DNA of 64,000 nt, taken from contig JBHGNT010000002.1 of NCBI GenBank assembly GCA_043228905.1, forward strand, positions 6,882,001-6,946,000, given 5' to 3'. The translations under genes and the position numbers were made by a program. This document shows positions 40,072-52,600 of this stretch, in pieces (the stretch's first letter is position 1; every line of letters begins with the position of its first letter). The notes under the pieces were generated by a model. That model worked only from the letters and a program-made list of their open reading frames with translations, searched no databases and had not been told where the DNA came from. Source of the DNA: Azolla caroliniana (taxonomy: Eukaryota; Polypodiophyta).

Positions 40072-40372
40072 CTGTTACACTTTGTACAATAGTTACACCA
40101 ATAACTCTATACAAAATAATGACAACACAAAAAAAAAAATCCACATTGTTTGCCCTAGGTCATATTTATACTAATATGACATTAGGACTATTTATAGATA
40201 TAGCCCCAATGGGCTCTCAGAAACATATTTCCATATATGTCCCTTCATCCGGTGAGAGGTTCTCACCGGGTCTTCCTTACCGGGTACTCCTCATCCGGTT
40301 CTCACCAAGTCTACATCATCTGGTTCTCACTAGGCCTTTATCATCCCATCCGGAGGGACCAAGTTCCTAACA
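39784..40372 (-). repeat. Solo LTR of copia family R1 in Gypsy-C
   Basis: 589 bp; on the minus strand TGTTAGGAACTTGGTCCCTCCGG...TCCTATCA. Perfect duplication CCTAG (39779-39783, 40373-40377). A long CT run (about 40021-40070) and the TTGTGGCCGAGCAAT block near the end tie it to 28237-28913 and 62819-63527. Confidence 0.92.
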
Positions 40373-40377
40373 CCTAG

Positions 40378-41201
40378 CAACAAGGGATAGGCCCCTTGCA
40401 CATTAAGTTGTAATACTACTGTCGATATTCGGAATGCTTATCCTCCGATTGTGATGTCTAAGTCCTGGATGAGTCCGGTTGGTCGAACCGAACTTGTATC
40501 TGCCATTCTTCGCCAAAATGGACACGGTTCCCAATCTCGGATTCCCAAGGTGTCACATGTCCCTTTGTTGATGACGTTCACCCCTGAACCACCATCAATA
40601 ATGGTTTGGGTGATCTCTTTGCCTTTAACAATCACTGTGATGGCCGGGCTGCCTGTGTCCACCACTACCGGTCCTTCCTCCGGATTGGAGAAGAATGTCG
40701 GTGCCGGCTCTTGATTTGGTGTGGTGAACGTTGTTTTGAGCCCTTCGGTGAACTGGGGGACTAATTGTAGCAGGCGCCCCAATGGTAACACGATCTGGAA
40801 TTCTTGTAATGCTTGCCAAGTTGGGTCCTTGTCGGTACTCTTTACGGGCTCCTCTAGTTGTAAGTTTTGCTCCTGTATCTCGGCCACATTACGTTCATTG
40901 GCATTCTGGATCCATTCAGTGGCTTGCTTCCGGATATGCTCCTGAGTTTCCCACTCGGCCGCTTTTTCTTTAGACCGGGTAGTGACTTGCTCGACGTCAG
41001 TAACTTCAGCGGTGACCATGTTTACCGCCGGTTGTTTTTCGTTAGCCTTGACCGGACATTGGTTGCTATAATGCCCATCCTTCCGGTAATAATAGCAATA
41101 TGCCTTTCCGTTGCTACCTCACTCCCTCTTGTCCATGTTCCTGTTCGGTGCATCAGAGTTTATCCGGCGGTTGTCCTCCATTTGTCGTTGCTTCGGTGTT
41201 G
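40378..41201 (-). pseudogene. Gypsy-C protease region
   Basis: The frame at 40438-41019 runs from a helical stretch (EKAAEWETQEHIRKQATEW) to the retropepsin site QTIIDGGSGVNVINKGT, with the catalytic Asp in a DGGS context as in some plant gypsy elements, then RMADTSSVRPTGLIQDL. A zinc-knuckle-like YCYYRKDGHYSNQCP reading occurs at about 41060-41100 with a stop nearby. The frame ends at the solo LTR. Confidence 0.82.
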
Positions 41202-42794
41202 TCACAGCGGTGTTTGTGCTTCCTGGATTGTACTCTCTGGTTGCTTCCCGGCGCTCTTCCCTGTGAAAATACCCTCGTTTTTTGTTGCGTCGGAAATTCT
41301 GGTTTCCTTGTCATTCTGGATAGTGTCCATCATCCCTTCTCCAGTCTTAATCCGGGAGTAGTCCCGTTCATACTGATCTCGGTTGTAGCCTTCCTTGCGT
41401 CGGTCGTCGTGATCACGCTCATAGTCGTCGCGTCTTCTATCATTGTACCGATCCCCACGTTCTGGTCGGTATCGGTCCTCCGTTCGGAACCATTCGTCGT
41501 CCGGTTCGTGACTGCTATGTGGTTCAATGTTCCGCACCAGTGTCGCTTGTCGGTTGAGTAGGTTGTACTCACATCAGTCTGTTGTGTGTGCCCGTGAATG
41601 GCATATCATACACTGTGTCCTCATTGTGCAGACCACTGTCAAATGGCCCGGGTTTAGACACATTGTGCATTGCAACGCCTGGTGAATCCTGAGATCCTCC
41701 TTATTTGGAAGGTCCCTATGAAGGGCTCCCATCGTCATCAGGGAGTTATGTTTATCCATTTCCAGCACCCGATCGATGACTTGATCCATTGTGTTGGCCT
41801 GGAAATCTAGTACCACGCACATCATTCGGAGGGGTTCCCGTAGATCGGCCAGAAACACCGCTTTCGCCTCTTCCTCCGGAGCTACGCTTGTCAACTGGCT
41901 ATGTAGTGTTTGAAATCGAATGATAAATTGGGGCACTGTCTCCTGCTCCTCTTCGTGGGTTGTGTAAAACTGACCGACTAGTTCGCGTTGTTCCACTTCC
42001 CTATGGAATAGTCGGAGGAATTTTATTTTCAAGGCCTCAATTGTGGCAAAGCTTCCGGGTAGGTGTTTTGCGTGCCAGCAGGCCGCCGGTCCCTCTAATG
42101 TCATGCCGAATTCGGCAATTTTTGACCGTTCGGCTTCGAGTTCGGTCAACCTTTGGGACACATGATTCGCTTCCCATGTTTGTAGAAACGCATAGATGTG
42201 TGCCTCCGCGTCAGGGTTATCACGGTACTTCGGATACGGGTACGACATGGTGTAGTCTTCGGAAGGTTGTACCAGAGATGTGCGGTCTAGTTCTTGCTCT
42301 ACGGATGGTGTTGGTGCGCAGTTTTCCGCTTTCTCTGCGGGTGGTGTTGGTGTACGTTTGGTCTTGTTTGGAGATTGCCGCTCTCTGGTTACCAAGGGTA
42401 ATTCTTCCGTTGGTTCTGGTGTCGATGAGCCGTCTGATTCGTTGTCCTCCGAATCGTCCGGAGTATCGTGGTTGCTTTTGTAATTCGACTGAATGCTTTG
42501 TTCACTATCCGATTCCGACTCTAAGGCTGAGAATGCCTCCAAGTCTCCGTTGCCTTCGGCAAGCGTCCGCAGTCTCGATTCTGCCTCTTGCAGACTCGTC
42601 AGGCTACTGCCCTCGTCGGAAAGTTGTTGTTTTTGGAACCGAAGTGCTTCCTCCGCAACCCTTCGAAGCACTCTGGGTAAAGACCAATCCTGTCGGATCG
42701 CCTCGCCCGCTTGCTGGAAGGCTTCCTGCCTTTCCTGTCTTCCGTCTAGTCTTCTTCCTCGTTCGGTGACTTGGTCGTTAGTCGGTCGAGACAT
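41202..42794 (-). pseudogene. Gypsy-C gag
   Basis: A long frame (41574-42794, 406 codons, MSRPTNDQVTERGRRLDGRQ) includes an acidic N-terminal region, then the retrotransposon gag domain (YPKYRDNPDAEAHIYAFL; AEFGMTLEGPAACWHAKHLP; QREIVGQFYTTHEEEQETV-type block; QVIDRVLEMDKHN). Two CCHC-like knuckles follow: CTMCLNPGHLTVVC and CMICHSRAHTTDxC, the second crossing into the next frame. After a frameshift at about 41570, 41202-41537 encodes an Arg/Asp/Tyr-rich low-complexity tail (RYRPERGDRYNDRRRDDYER). Homologous to the gag at 59930-61525. The start lies 30 bases after the primer site. Confidence 0.88.
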
Positions 42795-42823
42795 CCATCC
42801 CCCAGTGTTCTTTGCTCACTGCA

Positions 42824-42839
42824 GGAATCGTGGTCGCCA
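42824..42839 (-). promoter_or_regulatory. Primer-binding site of Gypsy-C
   Basis: TGGCGACCACGATTCC on the minus strand, six bases after the 5' LTR. The relative at 59849-59864 has TGGTGACCACGATTCC. The tRNA cannot be named with confidence. Confidence 0.8.
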
Positions 42840-42845
42840 AATTAG

Positions 42846-43218
42846 TGTTGATCTTTGGCCGGACTAGCCACAACACAAGGTGTCCTCTTCCGAAACACTT
42901 CTCCGAAGGGTGGTAAGGTGAGGATGCTTCTGTAATTAATATTAACCCCAGACGGCAAGTATACATGCATTAATTAATCGATATATGTAATCTTCTATTA
43001 CTTCCGTCAACATTACATCAGGTCGAATCCTTTTATAGGAATCCGGTGTCATTACAAAATGGTGCCCTATCGGCAACCGGCTACGAATCGGTTCGGATCC
43101 GAATCGATGCAACTATACCAGATCTGTCCCTCCGAATACTAATTCTATTTATTTCTAAATATATATATCTCCGACTCGCCCTTTTCCCACTTATCCTTTG
43201 GGCCTTAACCGACCAACA
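42846..43218 (-). repeat. 5' LTR of Gypsy-C
   Basis: 373 bp; on the minus strand TGTTGGTCGGTTAAGG...AAGATCAACA. TATAAAAGG near 43030-43038 on the minus strand. Followed on the plus side by GAATG (43219-43223), the target duplication whose partner is next to 9747 in reverse complement. Confidence 0.92.
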
Positions 43219-43223
43219 GAATG

Positions 43224-44861
43224 GTGGTTGAATGGGTCAAGAGACTATTGGCAAGCACACAAAAAACTCACAATTGCCCAAGGATGGCATTAGGAAAGTA
43301 ATCAATTATGGTTTCTCATGCATAATTGAGTACAACTCATCATTAAAAATCTAAGTGAAGGAAAACAAAAACAATGGCAAATATCTAATCACATTGACCT
43401 TCCCCCTCCATTTACGAAAATGAATGGCCACATCGACCATCCTCATTAAGGAAACAATCATAGGTTACAAACAATAGCCAACGAATCAACGAAATCCAGC
43501 AAGTCTTAAAACCTCTCGTCAAGAGTCAAGGGTGTTTTCATGGTAACACTGAGTATTGGTTCCTAAAATATGCATTAGTGGCAAGCCGAATGTGAACCTC
43601 TTCATCCTACAAAGTTCAGTCCACAATTAGCAACTTCAATAACACTTCATAAAATAGTTGCAAAATGGATGTCTCTAATGAACTATTGCTCAAGAACCCC
43701 AACCCAACAAACACCTAGTCCAAACACACCCACAAACATCCATTACATCCGATTAGGCCAACCCGTATCTCGTCTACCTCTTGCCCAACCCATATCCTTA
43801 TTCCCTCCTTCCACCTAATGCCCCATATCCAACCTAAGTGAGTCAAACTCATATACGACTATACCCATCAGTGTGCACTCATTAAGTCGGGAGAAGCCAT
43901 TTTCATACACCTAAATCTTGTTTAGAACCAAAGATATAAGTCTCGCACTAAGGGAAGGAACAAGGGAATAAGAAACAGAACAAAAGAATGAATGGACTTT
44001 GCACAATGTGAAAAGGCCCAAGGGCATTGTAAAAGTTTAAAATAAAGATTTTTATAAGTCTTTTAAGAGGTTTCTTAAATTTTAGTAAACTTGAGATAAA
44101 GCATAAGTCTCTCATAATATCTTAAATCTCTCATAAGCCAAAATTATGTAAAGACCCAACCTTAAGCCTTAATCCTTGGTCTTTGTGTTGGCAGTTATAG
44201 CCCTTGAAAAGTGTTCCTTATCCCTCACAAGTGTTTTGTCGTTTCCTTTCCTTCCTTTCATTGCTTATTGTGTTAATTTTATTAACACTTATATTCAAAC
44301 GACAATGCATATTACATCAAGTCTTCACCTCTTTAGAGCATTAAGTTTTAAGTTTTAAGTTCACTCACTTGTTCATTGACATTTTCCAGTAGGCTTAAGA
44401 ATGATTGACACCTACTCTTACATGTGTAGCTAACAATATAGTAAATGTTGTCCCAATCCAATAGACGAACTCTAAATCCCCTTGTAGCATTGCATAGGCT
44501 CTTTTCCTAATCTCTTCTCCTTTCAACTTGTGTGGATTTGACCCCATCTTATATGTAAACCCACAAGTTTTCATATGTTGCTAGTCTTGAAGGATCGGTG
44601 TGACCACTACACTGAATTCATAGCATTCTTGTTGCTCATGAAAGAGCACTTCTAAAAGCCATAACATTCTTGTTGCCCATGAAAGGGAAATTTTAAGGTC
44701 ACAGTATTCTTTTCATTCACAAGACAGTGAAGAGATGTATGTTTGGAGTGAAGGGATGTAAACATATTGTCACTTCATAGTTTATAAATGCCTCCATATA
44801 CTTGCATTAACTATGTGCTTGTACTTTTCAATCCAATAAATCTTGTCCACAAGGGAATAAC
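43224..44861. other. AT-rich low-copy DNA without a recognisable gene
   Basis: The start of the non-retrotransposon island. No long frame, repeat or RNA gene is visible. Ends at the 8-bp duplication of the hAT-like element. Confidence 0.6.
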
Positions 44862-45536
44862 CATAGATTGACACATGCGTGATATTCGTGATATTCTCCA
44901 TGCGCAATATTCTCAATATTCGAGAATACGGAATGGCCCCAAGAATATTAAAAACCCATTCGTTTTGCAATATATATATATAAAATATTTATTTATTTAT
45001 TTAAATAAATTTATTTCACAAAAAAAAGAACAATTATTCATTAATAAATTATAGTGTCAAGAGAGTTTATGAAACTTGTTTTAATTAATCTATTTATTTA
45101 TTTATTTATTTTTTAAAAACGAATACTTATAACTTATAAGTTATACATTTATTATAAAAATTTAGTTATACTTACAAATATGATTAGTTTGAAGTACTAT
45201 TTTTAATGTCAAAATAAAAATATCCATAAATTTTGAGGGAATAAAAAGTGAGAAATTAATGAGCCTTTATTTTATTTTATTTATTTATTAAAAATAAAAT
45301 GAATACATACTTATAAGTTATACATTTATTATAAAATTTTAGTAGTGTCAAATCCCCAAGTCCCTCTTTTATTATCCCTATTTATTGTCAAGTTCTTTTT
45401 TTTTATCCTAGAAAATTAAAAAAGATAGAGTTTTTTTTTTAATTTTTAGTTAAACGAATACTTGACCACCCATTCGTATTCGTATTCGTTTGAATTTGAA
45501 TGGGAAACCCGACGAATGCGAATATGTCAATCTATG
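44862..45536. mobile_element. Non-autonomous hAT-like DNA transposon (MITE-like)
   Basis: 675 bp with 12-bp perfect terminal inverted repeats CATAGATTGACA / TGTCAATCTATG, weakly extended inward (CATGCG against TATTCG). It is flanked by a perfect 8-bp duplication GGAATAAC (44854-44861 and 45537-45544). Eight-base duplications and CA..TG ends are hAT features. The interior is AT-rich with repeated ATTCG/TATTC subterminal motifs and TTTATTTATTTA runs, and has no transposase. A clear, short, self-contained unit. Confidence 0.85.
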
Positions 45537-45606
45537 GGAATAACCCTTCAAGAATCCTTTTGGCCATGTGTATATGCATCCCCTTTGCTTAAAGGTTCAC
45601 AATAGC

Positions 45607-45890
45607 TTTTCCTCACATAAATGAGGTAGGAGAATATGTGCAATAACTTTTCTACCAATTACATCCCTTAAGTCTCCCCCACTCCAATTAAATCCCTTAC
45701 ACCTCACGCACTTTTGAACCTCCTAGTATCTTTAGGGCTATATTAGAAGTTCACATTTCTTTTTCCTCGCATAAATGAGGTAGGAGAAAATATGTGCAAT
45801 CACTTTTCTACCAATTACATCCCTTTCGCCTCCCCCACTCCAATTAAATCCCTTACACCTCACCCCCTTTTGGACCTCCTAGTATCTTTG
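45607..45890. repeat. Two-copy tandem duplication, unit about 154 bp
   Basis: TTTTCCTCACATAAATGAGG...CCTAGTATCTTT at 45607-45732 recurs at 45761-45890 with few changes. No gene is seen between 45545 and 46592. Confidence 0.8.
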
Positions 45891-46592
45891 GAGATACCTA
45901 CCCGAAAAAGAAAAGGCTTTACCCTACCATTCATTTTCTCACATGTGGAATTCTACTAAAAATTAGCAAGTCTTCAATGACAAAGATATGTGGCAACCTG
46001 CTTGTTTGCAGTTGTTTAGCATCAGGCATACCACTTTCAAATTTGTTGCGATCAACATGTTTGTGGTAGTTTTAGCAACATGGCAATTTATGAATAGCTT
46101 GGCACAGAACCCATCATAATATAATTTTGCACTCCATATGTGAGGCAAAAGGGAAAAAGATTGTCAGCGAAAAACAAAGACTTGAGGTTTCCACCGACAG
46201 TAACCAATACCTCCGCTAATTTGAACATCAATGTCCAAATAAACATTACCAAAAGATAGCATGTAAGAATTTTGGACATAGCAAAAGCTTAGTCAAGATT
46301 CCTCATTTGCAAAAACTATCATACTTTCGATGATCAAATATCAATGGCTAGTTAGCCTTCCCAATATGTCATGAATGATGACAAAAAAAGATCAAGGGTC
46401 CTTTGACCATAGGTAATGGTTAGTGAGAACAAAGATTCTGCGCACATAGAAACAGGGTTTTGAAGATTGATTACAAACACCTTTCAACATCAGGAGCATT
46501 AATGCTGGCAAATCCAAGACAAAGGACACATTTCTTGTCGAAATAATCATGTACTGCTGGGCGATCATGGTGTAGTAAATTGGACACTTTCA

Positions 46593-46694
46593 CTATTTCC
46601 CCTTTTTTAAGCCTTTTCGGCAAGCCTGGTGGCAGTGCTTTGCTACAGAAGAAATGCATTTCTTGTACTTGAATGATTGAGTTGGAGGATAAGC
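46593..46694 (-). CDS. Host gene exon 6 (terminal)
   Basis: 102 bp, acceptor ATGTACAG, encodes AYPPTQSFKYKKCISSVAKH then CHQACRKGLKKGK and TAG at 46593-46595. Basic C-terminus. Confidence 0.68.
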   Translation of the reverse strand, partial: AYPPTQSFKYKKCISSVAKHCHQACRKGLKKGK

Positions 46695-49600
46695 CTGTAC
46701 ATAGACAGAACAGTCACCCTATGATCCTGAAGCCTTTTTAAAACAAGGGGAAAACACCAAAATATCCGATGCTTTTAGACATTTACAGGAATACCCCTGG
46801 GCTTTCTAATAAATTAACAGAATACCAATTACAGGGGTATTTGGGTCAGTTTGAAAGCAGGTAAATATCAAAACATTACATGAATTTTGGTGTTATACCC
46901 TTTCTACATAAATTTGCTAAAAATAAGATTAAGAATGGCATACCCTGTCACAAGCCCTCCCCGCAGCAACTTGGCATACCTGTTGACAAAGGTGATATTT
47001 GTCAGCATCAGATGAGCCTCTCCTGCAAAAGTGAAGTTATTGTTACTTTATAAAACGCTTAATGATAATAAAAAAGAAAAATTATGACATGATCCATATG
47101 AAAAAGATCCTGGATCTATCCCTGTAATAAATATTTATAATCTCTATAACCAAATGGATTCAACTTCACATTCACGCAGTTCAGAAATGTACTTAAGGCA
47201 CCCAGTTTGACAGAACTCCCCACCATCTGGCTCACTGCATAATACATCCAAGCATGCTCTGACCGAACCCTGAAAAAATAAAAAAGGATGGAATACAAAA
47301 GCATAAAAAAAATAGATACAAGCGATTTAATAACCAATGAAATAGTCCATACCCAACCTATAGTGACTACTACGAGAATTCTCTTAAAAACCTTTCCAGT
47401 TTCCATTTCTATGCAATAACAACAAATTAACAACCATGGTAAAGAATACGATTCAGATGTGAAAATCAAATAATAAAACTAATGCTTCAAGCTTCAATCA
47501 AATTCACACACACTTACACAATGTTCATGTATTCTTATGAAGGCAACAAAATGCCAGAAAATAGAAAGAGAGTTCAAATGGATTTTTATATGATTTGACT
47601 CATATATAAAAAACATACTAGTACTCAAAGATAAGCATTGCATCAATGAAGAAAGAGTACGCTACTTTCAAAAGGCCCAGTGGGCATAGTTATATGAGCA
47701 AGTCATGATGCTGGCACATATCCAATATCCATGGATATACAACAGAAAGTAACCTAAACATTCGATAAGGAATGTGGAATATCCTGCACTTAAAAATATC
47801 CGTCACAAGAAATACCTCACTAAACAAGGAACGTGGATATTGGGAATTAAAAGCATCTTCAAGGATGTCTGAACAGCAAGAGACTTTAGAGAGGGTAGTT
47901 TAGTGCATTATATTGTACCCATCTTTCCACTACATACTCTTTTGAGTAATTCAGATATTAATAAAGATAATTAGTCGCCCAATGACTAAAGCAAGCATTC
48001 AAGCACTCGGTTAGCTCAAATATGGATGGCATTTTTAACCAATCAGATGGAATATTTCATCTATTCTAAACATCTATGCCAGGGTCTTAAGAATAATTCA
48101 GTATATCCCATATATGCATTTCATGGTTGTACTTGCACTACAGAAAGGAACATGTGGAACTGCCTGAAATGGAAGAAAGAGATACTTTGTATCAACCACA
48201 TCAATAAAATAAAGTTCATCCAAATTTACATATTTTATAGCCTCCTGAGTTTGATAGCCCTAAGACTGAGGGCTGATGACACCCAACATGTTACCACAGA
48301 GCCTGTTTACCACCTATGGAGAGTATATTAGTAAAATTTCTTTCTCATTTTTGTGTTTTTTAGGTTATGTTGTCTCCTTGCCATCTGATCAATTTGTCTA
48401 ATCACTACATAAATAGTAATGTAAATCTATTAGTGTTCTGTTTTTCATATGTTTAACCTTTTATTTTAGTTCATCTAGCCTTCTAATTAAGTTTTCATAT
48501 ATCCCTGAGAACTCCTGGCTGTGTAGACATGCCACTGTAATATATTCCAGATCTTAATATTTATTGGCAGAGTAAAAAAACCATTATCTGATAAAAGAAG
48601 TGATGGACATGCTGTCCCAATCATTCTCAAAAGTCTTAGTAATATTAGTAACAATTGAATTGTGCACTTCACAGAAAACATTAAAACTGATGAATAAATT
48701 ACTTGAACAAGATAACTGACCTGTGCTTGAACTTCAAGAGCCAAAAGCTCTTCTGCAGTTGGTAGCTTGTTTTGTTCAGCATAAAGAGCTCTAGATGTGA
48801 ATTCATAAACCCCAGAAGCTGGTGAAAGATTATTCACCCGCTGCAAATTATGTTTTAAACAAATTTAAGTCATGACATTTTAACAAAGAACTTCTGTAAA
48901 TATTTCAGAAAATTACGTGAAAATATCCTTGTATGACCATATGCAGACTCAAATCATGCAACATGGATGAACATGCTGAAATCTCACTTTGTAATCCTAT
49001 AAAATTGATCCGAGCAACAAAATGAGCCTATCAGGTAACACATTCACAACTATAATAAACAATTGCCAACAAAAAGCAAAGAAATGCACCAACAATATCT
49101 GAAAAAACTACGCTTGTTATGCATGTGGGTAAACATTGGCAATCCTGCTGGATACAAAAATGGCTAGGTTGAATCTTGATTGTCAATAGACATGTGAAGA
49201 AATAGAGATGTATTTGAAATTTTACTGATGAAGAATTTACGAGCTAGATAGATTCTTTTTGTTTCATAGAAAATGTGAATCTATTTACATACAAAACTAT
49301 ATCCATGTGCAATGTCAAACTGACATCACATGCACATTGATAATAGCTATTATCTCTACCATGGACATGAGTGTATAGCACTGAAAAAAGTTAGAAAGTT
49401 TACCTGCCATTTCACAACGGCTGCTTCTGTCCTTGACCCAAAATATCCAGAAGGTTCATCAAGTAAAAGACCCTAAAATAATTTCAAGAGAAAATTATAA
49501 AAAAGTAGAATATTATGCAAGTCCAACGCAATCATGTGATGAAGTTTGGCCTTTTAAATCTTTTTGCCATAAAACATCCGAAGTCAGCCAGTAAAACAGA

Positions 49601-52600
49601 ACCTCCATGATCTCTATAAAGCATGCAATCTCTGTACAAATACAGTGAGTATTCTTTGATGACTTCGAAGAATTTGATAGAAGGCAGTATATTATACAAA
49701 GAGTCAAGGACAGGAATCAGTAAAACACACATGTTTGGTGTGGCATGTTATAGTTGGGTGTTCTAGAAGTATTTGTATTACGTGGAACATGCTCCTTGGC
49801 ATGGGGAATAATTTTTATGATTATGCTATCATTTATATCCTGTGGAATCTGTTCCTTATCTAATTGAGAAGAATGTGACACAAAAAAAACTTGTCTTTCT
49901 GCAAGTACCGCTATCCAAAATTCAGACTAAGAATAATCATTGAAGCAGTAAATCCACAATGAAATCTCTATTGATCCATACAAATGTGTGCACAGCTCCT
50001 ACTCTCATTCCCTTGGGAATACTTTCTTTATTCATGTTCTTTTTCCAAGATCAATGCAGCAAAACAAACAATGCCCATCAGCAATTAGAAACCACAGAAA
50101 CGAATTAGACAAGTTGAAAATATCAACTTCACAAAAAGAGAAGGTTGCAAGCACCACCAACTACAGACTTAAATGTTCAATTTGACCAAACCTCCGTCTC
50201 TCTCCTCATACACTACCTCTTACCAGGTTATGCACTTGGAAATAGGTGTTCGACCCATAGAAATATTGGCACTCCAAAGAGTATATAAATACATTACAAA
50301 AGTCAAGAATATGCTGAATCATCAATTACCACATCTTGCTTGGAATGTTGGATGTAAGCTACAAAAGAATCATAAGAGTAAGATTCTCTCATCCGGTTGG
50401 GTTGTTGACATAAGGAAATGGTTTAGAAGATGGGATGTGGATGATCTTTTAGAGCTTTGGGGCAATGTTATGCTTATGTAATGATTGAGGAAAGGTTGGT
50501 GGAATCATTAAGGATGAAGCGGGAAGATGCTAAGAGGACAAAGCTAGAATACTACATTGCAAATGTCAACCCTAAATGTTGGTCTCAATATAAAGCAGGA
50601 ATGCCTATTGATCATATCCAACCTTATCTCATTACCATTAGGAGTAGTAATGCTCGTAGAGCCCTTAATCTACTTCGCACTCAATCTCACAAGTTAGGTA
50701 TTGAAGTTGCATCATGGTACCAAAATGTAACAAATTTGAAGACATGTAAAGTATGCAATGAAGGCATGGTAGAGGATGAATGTCACTTGTTCTTCACATG
50801 CTCAACATATAGTGCAATTCGTTCAAGCTATGCTGACATACTAAGAGGGAGTGATAACTTAAGTGCCATACTTAATAAGACACCACCTAGAAGGTTGAGC
50901 TCATATGTGTATGCTTTATTCATACATAGAGACTTTGTTCTTCAATGTATGAATACCCCTTCTTAGGAAGGAGACACATATCAAGAACACATGTATACTC
51001 TGGTCCCATAGGTCAAAATTGGCCTCTTTATGGACGATAAAAATTCGAATTCTAATTCTAGAACAGCCCCAGATATTTTATTAATTTATTTTGGAGGATG
51101 GTCGAAGCAGTTTTAAATTTCTAGAATCTACTCAGAAATAAAGCATACTTTAAGCAGCAATCCTTGTTTTACCCTGTTGATCATACATCACTTCAACCCT
51201 CAGTTTCTGAAGACATGCTCAGTTACGTAATGAATCTGCTAATTCCTATTGGATGATAAAAATTGGCAGCAACACTACCCAGATACATTCACAGATGCCA
51301 TTACTTTAGCCATCAAGGTGTCCTTTTTAACCAATGTATCCTCCCAAACTTCACATGCCTCAGGTTTTTGGATGACATTTTTTACTTAAATCAAATTAGC
51401 AGGAATCATCCTACAAGAATACAATTATCTATGCTTTATTTCAAATAAAAAGAGTTTTAGGACTTGAAACATGAAAGTGTGAGCCATTCTTACAAGTATT
51501 TGCATACCCTTCCTTGTCAAAACAAGGCTTGCATTAAGTGTTCATAGGGACAAATCAAGTAATGATCTGACCTGATTTGAAGGCATAGTATGCATACTTT
51601 ACTTCCCTACCAGTTTCAGCTTCCCATGCAGGGACAGTGACTCACACACAGCTTCAGAGAGTAGATTTTCAATCTCCTTTAAGTGAAGGGGTGAAGAACA
51701 ACCAAAGATGAAGCTTTTTGAGTATCCATAAGCTTGGTGGTATGCCAAGATTTCATCACTATCAAAATGAAGCTGACCTGAGGCCAGAGGGCAATAAGAT
51801 GTGCAAAATGAACAACTCAGAAATGTAAAACCAAGAATCTTCGGTGGCAGGTGATAATGGCCTTTATTTGTCAGTGACCAGGGTAACAGGGTCACTACCC
51901 AGACGGCTGTGGCCTATGTGCACAATGCATTGCGATTGTCTGATCTACAATAATCCCTTTCGAATGTCCTGGTCAAGACCCCACTTGCGTAGTCCTTGAT
52001 TGAAGACCCATGTTTTTGTTTGGAACTTGCATTAAAGTAAAAGCAGGCACTGGCACTGTGGGATTCATCTCATTGGAGTTGTTTGTGCAAGAAATGAGAC
52101 TTGCATTGTACAGCTCTTCATCTCTCCTTGCTCTCCAAGCCCAAGTATAATAGAAGGAACTTAAAGGTTGGAGGGATGGCACTGATCTTTCTGGTGCTTA
52201 TCATTTTGTGGAGTGAGATTGAGATTGAACACAAGGATTCCTACCTATATATAAAGCAATGGAAAGACAGCAGCCTAATCCACCTCATCCTGTACATGGA
52301 TGAGATGCTAATAGCGGAAGTGTTAAGATGATGTTTCTACATGTATTCCTGAATCCCATTGATATTAAGTAATATATGCTCAACAAAATCTGTTTCCTAA
52401 ATGTATTCTTGAATCCCGTTGATATTAAGTAATATAGGCCCAAGAAAATATGTTTTCAAGTATTTATGTGTTTTGCTAACAAATTTTCCATCTACAGATA
52501 GCAAACAGATCATTTACATGTGCGTATAGGACCCTGTGCTAGTTAACGATTGCAAAAGATTATTAAGTTCATGGGGAGTCGCGTCTTGTTAAGCAGATGG

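Larger units (their letters stand above)
20152..43218 (-). mobile_element. Gypsy-C: large gypsy element with accessory ORF, host of the nested insertions
   Basis: On the minus strand: 5' LTR 42846-43218, primer site, gag 41202-42794, protease 40438-41019, RT/RNase H/integrase 31233-33748, accessory ORF 20152-22526. The 3' end (8421-9747) now lies beyond Gypsy-A/B in opposite orientation. Insertions inside it: copia 33749-39553, solo LTR 39784-40372, X/Y 22527-31232, and the Gypsy-B/A copy. Own sequence adds to about 9.3 kb. The RT box FLDDF and the LSLNPAKC..G...GHIV block recall Tat/Athila-type plant gypsy elements (family knowledge); placement is tentative. Confidence 0.88.

Noticed and set aside
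45963-46279. Small minus-strand frames near the host gene 3' end
   Set aside because: No splice or domain support; probably 3' flanking DNA.
47116-47469. 117-codon minus-strand frame over exon 4
   Set aside because: It runs through the acceptor site in another frame; the Cys-rich frame with consistent splice phases is the better reading.
48026-48331. 101-codon plus-strand frame in a host intron
   Set aside because: No motif, low-complexity AT-rich context, intron position; chance frame.
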